Positions 24,471 to 38,400 of a stretch of 64,000 nt of DNA are shown here, piece after piece. How positions within the stretch are numbered: the stretch's first letter is position 1; each line of letters begins with the position of its first letter. The stretch is taken from the NCBI RefSeq assembly GCF_030463565.1, contig NC_134646.1, positions 42,589,240 to 42,653,239 of the forward strand. Direction: 5' to 3'. The stretch comes from Pelecanus crispus. Taxonomy: Eukaryota > Chordata > Aves > Pelecaniformes > Pelecanidae. A model generated the notes under the pieces. The model saw nothing but the letters and a program-made list of their open reading frames with translations, was not told the origin of the DNA and did not search any database. Both the position numbers and the translations under genes were made by a program.

Positions 24471-26859
24471 CAAGGAAACTCTACTTTCTTCCAGGACCAC
24501 CCCCCTCCCCCTCCCCCCATTTTATTCTGATTCATTCATCACTTAAATATCTTCTGTGCTTTATGCATAACTAAATTTTTTAACTGTTTCAGTTTTGTAT
24601 TTCACTTGAGTTTGTGTGAGTGCTTTCTAATTAGAATTACAGTTCAATTACTTGACATTCTCCCAAGAGCAGCCTCTGCACCAGAAAAAGCACCAGGAAG
24701 ACACCCATTCTTTAGAGATTTTAGTCCTATCTTGTAAGATCAGGAAAATCTTTTAGCAAAACCAGTGGTGACAAAGCTGATAATTCTTCTTGCTCTAGGC
24801 CAAATCTTTGCGTGAAAAGAGAGATTGCTCCCAATCTGTTACACTACAGTAATGAACTCACCTCACATGCTGAATGTTTTTGAAAAGTCTATACAAAAGA
24901 TACAATTTAGCACTGGCTGAATGATATACCAAATGCATGTTTATGAATTTTCATCATCTTCTCACTTAGAAAAGCCCAGACTGCTTTGCTATGTATCTTG
25001 GGTTTTAGTGAAAATATCTAAAAATATGTTACTATTTTGGAAACAGTCCACTGGAGTAATGAAGAGATGTAGAAATGCTATGATAAGCATACCTATCCAA
25101 CCAGCATTATCAAATCTTGCATCTTTAACAGCTTGTTTTAGCAATTTAATTAAGGTTGGATTTTCTAGTATTTGGATAGGTGTCCAAGTACAGTCACATA
25201 AGTCATGACACCACATTGTTCACTCTGTGGTCTGAAAAGCATTTAGACCATGTTAGCAGGGGACCATGTCTTAGCATGTAAATCCTGCTTGGATGTGCTT
25301 CATAAAGAGGTTGAACAGGTCAGTTTCTGGATCACTGAACAACTTTGGGACAATAAAATCTTGTGCAATGCTAGGTCAGAATGTGAGTGGAGCTAGTTCA
25401 TGACTATCCACATCTGACTGTACGCACCTAGGAGAGTACAGCAAGTAACATCAGGGGTGCAGTCAGCAGAGTACCCCAATGCTGTACTACCATTACCCCA
25501 AGCTGATGTGTATCAACTGTGTTGCTGAATGTAATTTCTTGTTATAATAGGGAAACACAGAAGATTTTTGGCACAATTGTATTTAATTCTCACAATATAT
25601 CTGTACTGTTCTGAACGCTCGGTGCATCTGAAGTCCAGTGTCGCATGGCACCCATAAGCCCAGTGGTATTCTTTCACACTGAGAGTTTTCTGACTGCTTT
25701 ACAGACATTTTTGGTTCTTAAGTAGTAAAAAGGAGCCAAAACACAACTGAGAATATGGCCTGCTACCTTTCGTATCAGATGTGATCCAAGGCATGTGATG
25801 TGAAAGCTTGTATGGCACTCTCTCAGAAAAGGTATCCTGGGAAAACTCATGAAACAGCACCCTAGTATGCCCCAAGGTTCAACTGGTTATGACACCTCTT
25901 TTCACCATCCGTGCCACATTGCTTTGTTGTGTTGCTGTGCTAGTCACCACCTGTGCTTCACCCTAGATATAACTGCGTAGCAGCTGATTGATGTCTTCCT
26001 ACTTTGCCTCACAGGAATGTGATGAGTTTTAGCTAGATGATGTTTGCAAGGTATTCTGTGGCTCCAGATAAGAAAAGATCCTTTATAAATTCAAAACAGT
26101 AACATACATTTCTTTACTGAAACCTTCAGTTACAAATGCCTCAAGTTACAGTAGCTGCTTGCATTTATATGATTTATATGTAAGCATTTAAACAAGGCAC
26201 TATTTACAGTATTGCTGGACATTATTCTTAATTTAATAAAACACAACTGTGTATGACCTTCACAGTGACAGCCTCAGAGACATTCAAAGAAAGACCAACT
26301 GTTGAACCCCTGTGATGTGTCTGTAAGGTGCAACAAGGAGCTCGCTGCGTAAGGAAAATAGGGGTCTTGAGTTCTCTCTGGGTCCTTCCAGTTCAGAGGT
26401 TCTCAAAGGACTGAAGGATGTGACTTAGAAATAGGTTTTGGAAGCAGAGTTCCAATCACATATGATGGAAAAACCTCCAGGAGTGAGGAACAAAAGTTTT
26501 TACATCCTTTATGCTCTGTTGACTCTTGTTCCAAACATTAATGAGTTCAACTAAAGTTGAGGAACTTGTTCAATATTGCAGTCCCCAGAAGTTTACATTT
26601 CAACAAACATAAAATTTGAACAAAGGAGACAAACAAAAAGAACAGAGAAAGGAAGGATATGGCTTCAAACAAATGAAGCAAATATAAGTCAAAATACAGC
26701 TAAAGAAAGAAAGGAAGAGTAAATCCTTTAAATAAGCAATATTAGCCACAAAGCCCCAAATGAATATAGGAAAAAAAGAACAAACGGGAATTATTCATAG
26801 AAGCTCACACCCTCCTCTGGAGGTTGTAAACTCTTGAATGTGCTGAGGCTCTGCAGCCC
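24471..26859. other. AT-rich intergenic sequence, no gene seen
   Basis: No exon, RNA gene or recognisable repeat. A short C-rich tract at about 24497-24519 follows the CR1 copy. Open frames near 24921-25216 on both strands have no recognised features. Confidence 0.55.
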
Positions 26860-27360
26860 CTGCTTTTCTTAACTGTAACCCTAACCGTGACGCTTGTCAT
26901 GCCCTGAGTGCACTAATAGGCATTAATGGCCCTGAGTAGCCTCACCTGGGACCTATGCCCACACAGCCTCTGCCCACAGGCCCTGGGGCTCCATTTAAGC
27001 TCAGACCTGAGCCTTTGCTCCTTTCCCAAGCTAAGCTGGGTCTGTTTGTCTGTCTGTCCATTTCTCCATCCCTTGCTGGACCTTGGACTTGCATTGCAGG
27101 TAGTCTGTTGCTAGCCCTATCTCTTGGGTGGACCCTTCTGATTCATGCTGTAGCCTTACTGCTGGTCTTGTCTCCAGTGCTCTCCACTGGCGTGCCTGGA
27201 TGGACCCTGTTTCCTGTACCCTGTTCTGCCCATGGTGTTCGTATGCTGTGTGACTGTACCCTAGCCAGAGTGGGCATGACTTTTGCTGGGGTTGCCCTTG
27301 GCTCCTGGCTTGTCCCCACCTTGCAGAGTAGCCCTGCCTACGCTGCTCCCTGACAGCACT
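26860..27360. repeat. GC-richer block, candidate old interspersed repeat or LTR
   Basis: A sharply bounded segment richer in G and C than its flanks. It contains two nearby CCCTGAGT copies around CATTAATGG (about 26902-26940) and a promoter-like CATTTAAGCTCAGACC at 26992-27007 followed by TGAGCCTTTGCTCC. The layout is reminiscent of an LTR with a TATA-like box, but I could not find clear TG...CA ends or a target duplication. The 132-codon plus-strand frame (PTQPLPTGPGAPF) and its 111-codon antisense partner fit composition-driven open frames. The family is unknown to me. Confidence 0.35.
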
Positions 27361-30090
27361 AAGCATAAGAGGCCTGGCATGCTGAGACAGAAAACATGAG
27401 GTATGATAGTCCCAAATCGATTTCTCTGGAGCTTCAAAACAAAGTGCTTTCAGGGAGGAGTGGTGGTTTTTTTCAAAACAATCTCTCTTACTGTGCGATA
27501 GCTGTCAGGACTTGTGGGAGATCCAGCTCTTGGGAAGAGTCAAAGAATGATGAACACCCATTGTGTGGGTCTGGCTTTCAGCTTGAAAACAAATTGTACA
27601 CGTACCAGAGACTTCCGCTGGGGAAGGGGGGAATGGTGTCCATTTTATGAGAGATTTAGAAGCTTAACGTATCTAAATTAGTACACTCACAAAAAAGTTA
27701 AATTTCCTTCAGAATGAAGTTACCATTTTGTGTCCGAGTTGACAGAGCACTCAGCAGAGAAATGAAAAAGCTGGGAGCAGGGTCTGTAGGACTCCTATGC
27801 TTGTCAGGTAGGCTGTTGGCCTGGGCAATATGGATAGAATTATCAGCATCCTTCTGGGGTGAGTGAGTGTGTGAGCTGGTGGGAATCACAACGCGGGATT
27901 TGAAAACAGTGTAATCTGGCAGAACATCATTGAAATTGAAACATCTCTGGGAAACATGTAAACATTAATGGATAGGCAAATTGAGAATAGAAAAATGTTC
28001 AATAAAAATAGCAGTGGTGTTGTTTTCCCGTCCAGTTGGCTCTACTGGTAATTCTCCTTGCATACCATATAGTAGTAGTTGGTATGGTTCCATATGGCTG
28101 GTTTTTTGGCTTGGGGTTTTTGGTTATTTTTAAATGTCTTTACTCAGAACTGTTAATGGTTATATTCAGAAAACAATATTAAAATAACTTGCAGTCTTAA
28201 TCACTCAAGAATTAAGAAATAGAATTAAGACTGTTGAGGCCATTATAGTTCAATCCCTGAGTACGTTATGAGATAGTCTTTAATTACATGATCTCATTCT
28301 TTGTTTTCCCACAGGACCCTGCCTCATTCAGTGTGCAGGATGAAAAGTGCTTGGAATGAATCAGCACAACGTAGTGAAAGAGTGTGTTGTTTGCAAGACT
28401 CATCTCAGTTGTTGAGGAAGTTGGGATATGTGTTTTGAATGACTTGGGATGTCAAGAAAAGAAAGGATGGTCTTGTAGCTGAGGAAACTGTATGTTGCCC
28501 TGGAGAATGAGTTTCTGTCACTGTCTTTGCCAAAAAGATCCTGTGAGGTACTGTTTTGGGGGAGAAAAAACAAAACACTTTTATCAGGTATCCATTAACT
28601 GTGAACACCTAATTTTCCTAGAAATCTGAGGGCATGGGTTCCATTCTGTAGTACCAAAATCAAACAAAATGTTGAATTCAATGAGCACTGTTCATTCATG
28701 CACTTTGAGGAAAATGCAGTGTCCAATCACAATTAAGAACTGTTTTGCAAGGGGGTGGTATAAATGTGTCTTGTGCTTTCAATGCTTCATATTCTGCACT
28801 CTTATTATAGCTATTTGATGTATTAATAACAAAGTTATATGTATACACTGCATACACATATCTAACATTTAGTTAACTCTTAAATAGAAAATGAGAAAAA
28901 GTGACTAATAGTAAGTTAGTCTTTGGTATATATGGATATGAACTACTAGTGCAAACTACGTAACATCTTAATTACAGGTTTCCTAATTTATGATGACAGT
29001 TTGTGTTTATCTTTGACACTTAGCTGTATATCCTACTACAGTAGCTGCAAACTGTCTGTGAGGTACTTGTTTTCTTTTTCAATCTTTTGAAATAATCTAG
29101 TTTATTTTCAGTTGCAAGGGGTGCTTTTAAAATCAGGGTCCAAATGAAACTGGTGTATCAGTTTTCATGTGTTCAACTTGCATCTGGTCTGTTTTCCATG
29201 TAACTCACTGTGGTTGTCCTTTCCATTTCTATTTTAACAACTATTTTTAGGCATCAGTTTAGCCAGTGCTACAGTGATGTGGCCAGAATTAGTTTTTCCT
29301 TATTCTAGAACAAAGTAGAAGTAACCCAGTTGGCCTCTGTTCCTGCATAACTAGGTCTTACTTCAGAAGGGCTTAATCAATGAAGAGTAAGATCCACACT
29401 GTACTCAGAACTTGGACTGCAAGTGCCAGTCTGCTCAGATGAATTATTGCTAAAATGTGAATGTTTTTTCTCTAAATCATAGTATCATAAGATGAAAACA
29501 ATAATTTTTTTCTTATCCCTGACATCTTTGAACTCTATCACCTTCAGTAATGCAAACAGGGTCTCTATGCTGTAGCTCACAAGGGGATTCTCAACTTTCC
29601 AAGATATTACTGGTTTCTAGTCCTCATGCTCTGAAGTAACTGAATTAAAAATCACTGTACTGTTTTACAATGGAGAAAACAAGCTGAGATTCCCAAAATT
29701 TTACTCTTATTTTCTAAGTGGTTGATCAATCAGCAAACACTCCCATTTTCTCTTCACCTATTACATAATGAAATGTAATGGCAATATAATAGTAGTCTAA
29801 AAATATTTTTTTGCATGTGAGCACTTACCAAATCTGTCACTATTCTGCATTTCAGCAGTTTGTTTTAAGGATTTGAACATTAAAATCTTTTTTTTCAGTG
29901 AGAGTTTGGATTTTGGATTTGGTGTTTCTTACAGGAAACAGTAAAGGGAGAGATAACAAAAAGGGAGATCACTCTGATAGTTCTGCTGGATTTTAAAATA
30001 TTTTTTTAGAGTCATAAAAGGTTATCTTGCTTTTTAAGTAGCTATTCATCATAGAAGCTAGGTAAAATCACAAACTCATATCGGATGTTT
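27361..30090. other. AT-rich intergenic sequence, no gene seen
   Basis: Nothing supportable was found. Minor open frames at 27396-27650, 27698-27889 and 28405-28608 have no domain, no splice context and no codon pattern that separates them from background. Confidence 0.55.
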
Positions 30091-30202
30091 TTACTTGAGG
30101 TTTTTATTCACAGCAATCAACCCTAGTCCAGGATAATAAAAGCTGATTACTTGAGGCTTTTATTCACAGCAATCAACCCTAGTCCAGGATAATAAAAAGT
30201 GA
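30091..30202. repeat. Tandem duplication, two 56-bp units
   Basis: Unit 1 (30091-30146) and unit 2 (30147-30202) each start TTACTTGAGG and contain TTATTCACAGCAATCAACCC and TAGTCCAGGATAATAAAA. They differ at only about three positions. The near identity indicates a recent local duplication. No further units flank them. Confidence 0.95.
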
Positions 30203-30603
30203 TCTTTATGAGAATATTCCAGGGTTGATGAGGGTCCAGATGTAGCTGTGATTGTGAGCATGGAAGTGTGCGTACCCAGCACAGATGGGAAGGGAAATAT
30301 TGCTGCCACTGCAGCACAAGTACCTTGAGCCACAGAGGAGCAAATCCAGCTGAGTAAGTGAGGATTCCAGCCAGGGGTGCTCACACAGAAGCACAGCTGT
30401 GCTGTGTGCCACATTGTAAGATGTAGCTTAAATCAGAGTCCTCCAAAGCAAGGATATCATATCGGTTCTAGAGAGTAGAGAATGACTTTGAGAAGGCCAG
30501 TTAAGTCACAGAGCTTATTCTGTTGGGCTTATGCCTTACAGTACAAGCAACTTGTAACCTTCCAGTAATCTACTGAACCTTACATTAGAATCAAATTACA
30601 GTT

Positions 30604-30614
30604 GGGGGGGGGGG
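30604..30614. repeat. Poly-G run
   Basis: An uninterrupted run of 11 G on the plus strand in AT-rich surroundings. It is a low-complexity tract only. Confidence 0.85.
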
Positions 30615-33600
30615 AGTATAATTTAGGGCCTTCTCTTATTTAGTAAGAGTAAAAACTACAGATCATTTCAAATGGTCGGAGCTGCCTGTTTCCTTAAATA
30701 TTTCTTTGGATAGACTCTGAAAAGTGCTACTTTGATTTTTTTGCTTTGTTTTGTTTTTTTTTTCCTATTTCCTGTATCAACTATAGCAATCTGATGTAAT
30801 TCAGGTGGAGGACAGTATTTCTAAATCTGTCATGACAACAGAACTGTGTTCAAATAAATGAATGCAAAAATAATACTTAACCTTTTTGGCCCAGTGTTAC
30901 CCAGAGATGTACAAAAGCAGAGACTGTGACAGATCAGGTGACATCAGCTTTTCCTTAACACTAATATTAGCAGCAAGCCTAGGGATATAGAAATTACTGT
31001 GCAATTCATTGCCTTCTTTTTGAATGATCAAATCTTTGTATGAGAAGGGCTATAAATACTCTCTTTGTTTATTCTGCAGCCCAAGGGCAAATCTATGATA
31101 GAGACAAGATCCTGCGGCCTCAGAGTTCTAGAAAACTCAGCGTTCTACTGTGCCATTAATAGGAGCCTCTAAGTACTTTTGAGATGGCCTAAAAATAAAT
31201 CAGTGCAGCTCATCTGTTTTATAGACAAATTTATTAGAGACATGGTGGGAGGGGGCGAGACAAGAGAAAAATGTATATGTAAACAAATCTTCAGAAGCAA
31301 GATTTTCTAAAAAGTGTGTGTTGTGCAAATATGCAGGTAAAACTTGCACTTAAGTAAATGCCCAATGTGAAATCAACATGTAAATTAAAAGTCAGTAACT
31401 TGAAATTGTTGGTTGTCAGCCAGCCAACACTGAGAAGTCTGTGTAGTCAAGGTGCTTGTCACTTGTAGTGAAGAAGGATAATTCTAGTCTAAATAGATTC
31501 TGAGGCTACTACTGCAAAAAAATCTCTCATCTGTCCCATTTCACTTACAAATAGACCAAGTAAATCTGCCCACAGTCAATGGCTCTAAGTAGCATTTGAC
31601 TTTATCAATAGATAATGGTATAGCATCAATGACAAACTGTGGTTCAAACCTGTAATGCGAATGAAAGATTGAGCTACTGGGACCTCCCTGGGACATGGAC
31701 TCCAGCACACCCTTAGAACAAGCAGACAGGTCATATGTTCTCTTTTGAACTCTCTTTGAAAATTAGATGGGATTTTTTGCTTTGTCGCTCCTCCTGGGTG
31801 GCTGCATCAGAATCTCTCTCACAAGTTATTGTCATTCTTGAGCAGTTTGCAGCCATTTTTTCTTTGTGCTGATGCTGTTTTTGTTACATAGTTAATTTGT
31901 TTTCCTCTATTTCTATAGGAAGCTAACATATCCCTTCACGTGATTTTGAAGTGCTCTCTTAATAGCCTCCTGGAAGAGCAGCTCTGCATTCCTTTGATCA
32001 GAAGAATGGTCAGGATTATATGCACCATTTCAAATAATGTTCATATATACTTGAGCTTGTAATAATGTCATCAGTGTTGTTCTTTTTTTAGTGGAAACAT
32101 CTTGCCTCATAGATGCCTGGACTGTATTTCTCTTCCTGGGTATAGGAGGTCGATAATAATTTTGCTTGACTAATCCATATCTCTTCTTCGATCACTCTTT
32201 ATGCCTGAGATCACAGAAAGAATTCTTGTTGTTACCCTTTATGACCTTGCACTCTGTACAATTGATTTTCATCCAATTACTATTACTTTGGCTCCCAAGG
32301 GCATTCACTTCTAGTACAATAGTACAGTTCCCTTCTGCATGGATAATTCATCTCTATAATGTATTATCAACAGATTTCAGTGGCATTCTTTTATTTTGTA
32401 TGTCAAGTTTATGAATGAAAGTATTAAATAATATTTGCCCTATGGTGGCTCTTTGAGGACTCCACCTAGAAACTTACAAGAATTTCTTCTGGTCCAGTAT
32501 TCCTCTACAGTCTTTGTAAAGAAGACAGATTCACAGTTTACTTAGCATCACTGAATTGTTGCTCCTTGCAACATTTGAGAAATATTTGCAAATGTTACAT
32601 GAACCTTGTGTTTACATCAATAAGGATGATATTTATTCAGAAAATAACTGAAATGGAATAAAAAGGTTCTAAAACTGAAAACAGGTGCATAGGAAAACAA
32701 TGTAGGCTTTTTCTGTACATTTATTTTAGTTGCATCTATGCAACTCATTAAATCATTAAATCTCTTAGTCTGAAATGGGTAGTAAAAGACAAACTGACAG
32801 CAGAAAAATTATCTTTCATTTGGAAAATGACAAGTCTGTGTTTCTTCTTTCTTTGAGAAGAAAAAAATACTGTTCTCTACAACAATATAAAGCAATGCTG
32901 ACACCTACAGAGAATGTATGTAAATATCAACTTAGAATTTGCATTTTCTGTGAGAATTTCCAGAATTGTTTGGTAAAAGAACAAATCATTTAAAGCAAGC
33001 TCTTATAACTGTTAAGAAAAATAAAAGTTTGTCTTCTGCTTAGGTCAATCCTTGGTAAATCACATAAAACTTTGAACATAAACCATATGCTTTAAAAATT
33101 ATATAATTTACTTTCAGTAATGTACGCTTCCAATTGCATAAAAATAATTTTTTCTACAAATTGATTCATACGGCTGTGAAGGACCCAACAGCCATGAACC
33201 AAGCCATCAGCATGATGTACTTTGCTGCACAGGACCAGGTTTACAGCCTCTGACGGGCTGTTTCCCCTTCCCTCCCTCCCTGTGACACAACAGGATTATA
33301 TTGGTATTACTGGGGTTTGCAGCTTCTGTGCTCAGCCAAACAGGCCTATAAAAACTTCTGTGTAATAGATTGCCCATATGTGGAGCAAAGTTAAAGAAAA
33401 ATCAGCCTAACATATTGAAGAGAGACTACATAAAAGACATAGCTCTTTTATGGAGTATTTGTTCACCAATGTACTATTATGGGTTATGCAAGCTGTGAGA
33501 TTTCACCACACTGGTACAGAAAGGTGGACTCCTCCTTTCCTTCAAAGCATATGATAGATATGTGTTTTAAATACACAGAAAAAGTATAACTAACAATTAA

Positions 33601-34856
33601 TTTTCTGCACTAGTCATTTTCTCAGAGGCAGTTTAAAGGCTTCACAGTACCTTGCTTAAAATGATGATTTAGCAAAGTGACTGAGGGATAGGAGGCACTA
33701 AGCCATTTAAAAGCAGCTTTGGAAAAATGGGAGATGGCAATTGTGGGCCTGTCCAACATTCATGTTATTCACGCTCCCATATGCAAACATCTGGGAGAAT
33801 TTCAAACACCTGGGAGAATTTCAAGTCACAAAGAAAATTGTTTGAGAAAGTATAAAGTAGGTTTCCAGATCTGAACTGCTGAAGATCTTTGAAATTTTTA
33901 GGTTTGGTTCTAAGTGCGGCTTGGACCCAAATCAACTCGTGAACAAATGGAAACTAGGAAGACTGAACGACTAGAAAGCTTGCCTTTGAGTTTAGAGGTT
34001 TTTTAACCATAGAGCGCTACAAATCGGAAGGCAATACTATTCATTAAAGGCAAGTCATAATTATTTTGATGTAAAAGGCTGAATAAAAAGCCCTCATTCA
34101 AGGCCTCTACTGCGTCTTTGAAAACAAATATACCACAAGATATGAATAAGTGTCTTTGAAAACCAAGTACTTTTCATATCCTGGAATCTTTTTGTCCGAT
34201 AGTTAACAGTGCTTTACCAGTCAGATTGTCAAGATCTTTCCATTGAAAAAGTGAACTATTTGGACTAGTTAATGTGTATTTTCATTGCTATTGGACAATC
34301 ACAATATTAAAGTTCTGGCATGTTTATTTTTAGTGTGAGGTAGAATTATTGGCATGTTTAATTAATAAATTGTAGGAATGAAAACAGCAGACTTGCCCCT
34401 TTCAGACTATGACTGGGGTCCTAAAAGTGTGTGTACACTATGTCCAAGCGCCTAAAACAGTTTGATATATAACATTATATGTATATACAAACACAGATTC
34501 CGATGCATGTATATGAATACCAAGTTGATCTTGGTTGAGGGAACTGAACCAAGTTAAGAAATACTGTTTCCTCCTCAATAATTGCGTGTTTACATTTTCA
34601 GCTTTTAATTCATGTATGTGTTTAGAACGGAATCATTGTTTTAAGCTCCATTGTTCTGGTGGATCTGAGCACGATGAAAACAGCGAAAAGCTTAGCTGGC
34701 AGTTTTGAATGCTGTGAGATAAACTTCTCACCAATGTTTTCCTAACACCATCAGGCAAACAAATATCGTTTCCATACTGATCATCGTTATTTGCAAAGGC
34801 TTAGGCATTACATGTACGTAGCTAAGTAGAAAAGCTCACTGAAGTGTAGCCGGCAA
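30615..34856. other. AT-rich intergenic sequence, no gene seen
   Basis: No supportable gene. A small direct repeat (period 19, CTGGGAGAATTTCAA at 33791 and 33810) is present. Open frames such as 32166-32414 and 32775-32993 are AT-rich and featureless. Confidence 0.55.
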
Positions 34857-34877
34857 TTTTTTTTTTTTTTTTTTTTT
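34857..34877. repeat. Poly-T run of 21 bases
   Basis: A plus-strand T homopolymer just left of the CpG-rich island at 34.96-35.43 kb. It could be the poly(A) tail of a minus-strand retrocopy, but no AATAAA is seen next to it on that strand, so a plain homopolymer is equally likely. Confidence 0.85.
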
Positions 34878-34964
34878 GGTAGTATGTAGAAGATGGATGC
34901 TGTCTCTCGCCTCTCTCTCCCTTGCCATGAGAGTTTACACAAACAGCAGCTTTTTGTGAAGTTG

Positions 34965-35430
34965 CGATACAATCGGCGCATTGTCTCACCGCAACTCAAG
35001 GCAACGCTTTATTATGTTTTTATAGGAGCGTTTCAGCCTGTTAGCGGGGGAAGCGGAGCTCCCTGGAGGTGTGTTTTGCCTGTGAGCTGGGAAGAGCCCG
35101 TGCCTCGCAGAAGCCTGCCGGCGCTCGCAGCGCTGGGGCGCGCAGAGTCCGCGGAGCCGGGGCCGCGGGGAAGAGGCGGCTGCTGCCCGGCCGCCCTTGG
35201 CTCTCACTAGGGGTCGCAGGATGCCAAAAAATCACAACCTGCTCGCGAGGGCGAGGACGCCAGACCTCTCTGCGAGTCACCTGCAGTGCCCTCGCTTTGC
35301 AGGCTGAGGGTGGTCCTTGGGGCAGCACGCAAACGCCGGGATCGTGGGGCCATGTGCCATGTGCTGCCCTCTCTCCCGGTGGCGCCGGTTCCTTGCTAAA
35401 ACCGAGGTTTGCTCGGGGCAGGAGCCTTAA
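34965..35430. promoter_or_regulatory. Isolated CpG-rich island about 11 kb upstream of TLL1
   Basis: A short GC-rich, CpG-dense segment in AT-rich surroundings, with clusters such as GCCGGCGCTCGCAGCGCTGG, GGGGCGCGCAGAGTCCGCGG and GGAGCCGGGGCCGCGGGG at 35117-35177. Overlapping open frames on both strands (35069-35464 +, 35041-35328 -) have no recognised domain and follow from GC content. A consensus-like plus-strand splice donor, CAG|GTAATC, occurs at 35475-35480. CpG islands of this kind in vertebrates usually mark promoters, so this could be a distal alternative promoter of TLL1, the start of a lncRNA, or an enhancer island. Confidence 0.5.
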
Positions 35431-35480
35431 GTCAGGGAAGAAGACGGCACCTAATTGTTATTAAATACATGTGTCAGGTA

Positions 35481-38400
35481 ATCTGTAAGAAAGGCCTAAA
35501 GCTGGTGCGGTGAGATTATTTTTGTTGCAGAGTTTAATCTGGGTATTAACTGGAGACTTGGCCAGGCAGTGTTTTCTATATTATGCTCGTTAAATGCTCA
35601 CTGCTGAGAATGAATAATAAACTTTATTTGTAAGTACCAGTCTCTTCTTCCATGGCGAAGTCCGTGAGCTGCTACTAGTGTTTCAGCACTTCTCTACCAG
35701 ACTACTTGATTAGCTTAACTATGTCTACACTATCTGAAGGACTACATTAAAAAAAGCAGTCTACATCAACAATATGCCTTGTGGAAATTCTGATACACAA
35801 ATATAATCACAGGCTGAGTCTCAGAAGAGAGCTTTCTCATCTAGTTTGCCACTGCTTTTTAAACCAAACCTCAGGCATGTTCCTATGTCTTTATTTCCCA
35901 AACAAACAAATATTCTGTTACTGTGGTGACACTGAGGATGGAAGTTAGAGAAAGAAATGCAACAAGCGATAACAACAGAAAATCCAAATTTACTGATGGA
36001 GACAATTGGCAAACTAATCTGTTCATTAAAGCAAATGGAATTTGGACAGGAGTAGGGAACTCATGACAAATATATCAAGCAGCCTTATTCTGAGTCAACT
36101 GAAATATGCAAATATAAAAAAAATTCAATAAATAGTTTGACATTTGACACCAATTGAAATAATTTCTTACAAATATAAAAATGAACAGATAGTATCGATT
36201 TCTGAAGACAGTTGAGCAAAAAGTAATGGCTTTTGGCATATTTATGTATGCATACAGAGAAAACAAAATGGGCTTAGGAAGGAGAAGCAGTAGGAGAAGA
36301 GCTTTTCACAAATTGAAGCCTATTTGAATCATTTAGAAGTCATGAGCTATTATTTCAGCACAGTTAACTCTTAAACCAGGAAGAGTTTTGACTGGTTTTA
36401 CTGTTAGCATTTTGTGTAAAATTTGAGGGTTTATGTTATCGTTTTTTCTAGTGCAAGGAGTTTGATAATATGTCTCGTTGCATTTATCTGCAATGTCTGT
36501 CCTGCAAACTGCTACTGGCAAATCATGGCACTTGCTGAAAAAGAGGATCCACACAGATACCAGTTGGCTTATGGTAGACTGAGTTAGGGTTTTTTTAATT
36601 GTTGGGAATTAAGTGCAGTTTGTATATGGTAAGTGCAATTTTTAAACAAATAAAATACACATGCACACACATACTTAAAAAAGAATCTTACCTGTTGTGG
36701 CAGTTCTACACAATAATAAACACAAGTACAAACATACACCTTGATTCTTATCCTCCATACTTGGAGATTCTGAGTTGTTCATACGTGCAATGTTTTAAGC
36801 CTGTACTCATAAAGTACAGGCTTCAGTGCCTAATCTGAAGATGGCATTCGTGCCAGCGCATGGGAAACCAAAACCTAGAAGCCTGGAGTGTGTTTAGTAA
36901 ATCTGCCTCTTCAGGTCTGCAGCACATGCAGGAAGTAAATCCATACTGCTTTTGTAGTGAGACTGGACTCTGTATTATACGCAACACAGAATTGTGCATG
37001 TGTAAGTGGTGCCTGGGACCTCTTTCTTCCTTTTCTGGGAAGGATGAAAATTTTATGTAAATGGTGGTTCCATATTTGGGTTTAATACTGGAAGTGGTTT
37101 GATCTCAGACTTTGGTTTGGGTCCTTTACATTGTGAATGTGTGTGTGTGTACACGTATATGTGCAGACAATTGCCAATAACTGTCTCTAGTCAGTCATGT
37201 GTGACTTCTCTAGAATTGCAAATTGTGTAGCTTTGAGGGGAGAGGGCAAAAAATGAATTGCAAGGGCTTAGTGCTCTAACTGTGCTGAAGGAAAACTCTA
37301 CTGAAATGGCTGCAAGTTGAGCTCAAATCGTAATGCATATGTATATTCCCTATATATGTGTATTTACTGTAAAATATGTATTATTTACAGCAAATATTGA
37401 TTTGTGTTTGCATGAAACTATCACCTTGGTGAGTGAAAGAGTGTCCATCTTTAAAATACTATATAATCCCTGAATCCTCCAGACAGAGGTTATTAATTAT
37501 TGCTGCGTGGTGCATCAGTGTCTTGTTTTAAAAGAAGCTTATGCTGCCTAGTCTAGGAAAATGTTCTGTTATAGCAAAGAAGAATTGATAATAAGCACAG
37601 TACAAATAATTTTGGAAAGCTGTATAATGTGAATGCAATTAAATTAGTTTTGCCATAGACATTTATGATCTTATGCCACTGAAGATTAGAAAAATGTACT
37701 GGGTAAGCTACCTTAGGTATATGAGGGGTTTTTTGGATAGCCGCACCATAAAATTCAGTGGGTGTGATACTAACTGTATTAATGAAATGTATGTTAGACA
37801 ATGTTGAAAGGGGTAAGAGTTCTCTGCTGTGTAGAGAACTTACGTAAATATTACAGCAAATAAAACAAGGCTAATAACTACAGGACAACATTGCTGTCAT
37901 TGACGGTGCTTGTATCATATTTTCTTGCTGCTTTCTGTAAGACAATTGCCATTCTTCCTCCTCAGAGTTGGTGATACGCCTTATTTATTTTCAGTGATCC
38001 AGAGTTAGAAGAATATATTGTGTCTATGTAGAAAACCCAGTTATGGCAGGGTTCCTCTGTTTGCTTTGATTCCTTGCCTCTAGTCTTAGTGTTATATGTT
38101 TTCTGTGGTAAGTGCCAGAGAGGTTATCATAAGTGATAAATTACAGTGTAAACTAAAACAGGGGTTTTCACCTGAGTAGTGTATGGCTCAAAACAGTGAA
38201 TCCTGTTCTGCAAGGTGCTGAGCTGCTTTATCTTCTAAGAATGAATGGGAGAGCAAAATGTTCAGCAGTCACTCAAGATCAGGCTCATTAGAGGCTTTCT
38301 TCTGTCAAAAATCAGCTGCTGACTCCCAGCTATGTGACAGTATGCTGAATACTGGAGGGTAAGATTAACCCTGCACACCCAGTCAGTCTAATAACAAATG

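Noticed and set aside
26875..26890. Telomere-like TAACCCTAACC near 26875
   Set aside because: Fewer than two units, not a telomeric array.
26955..27366. 132-codon plus and 111-codon minus frames
   Set aside because: They overlap each other in a GC-richer repeat-like block and show no recognised domain.
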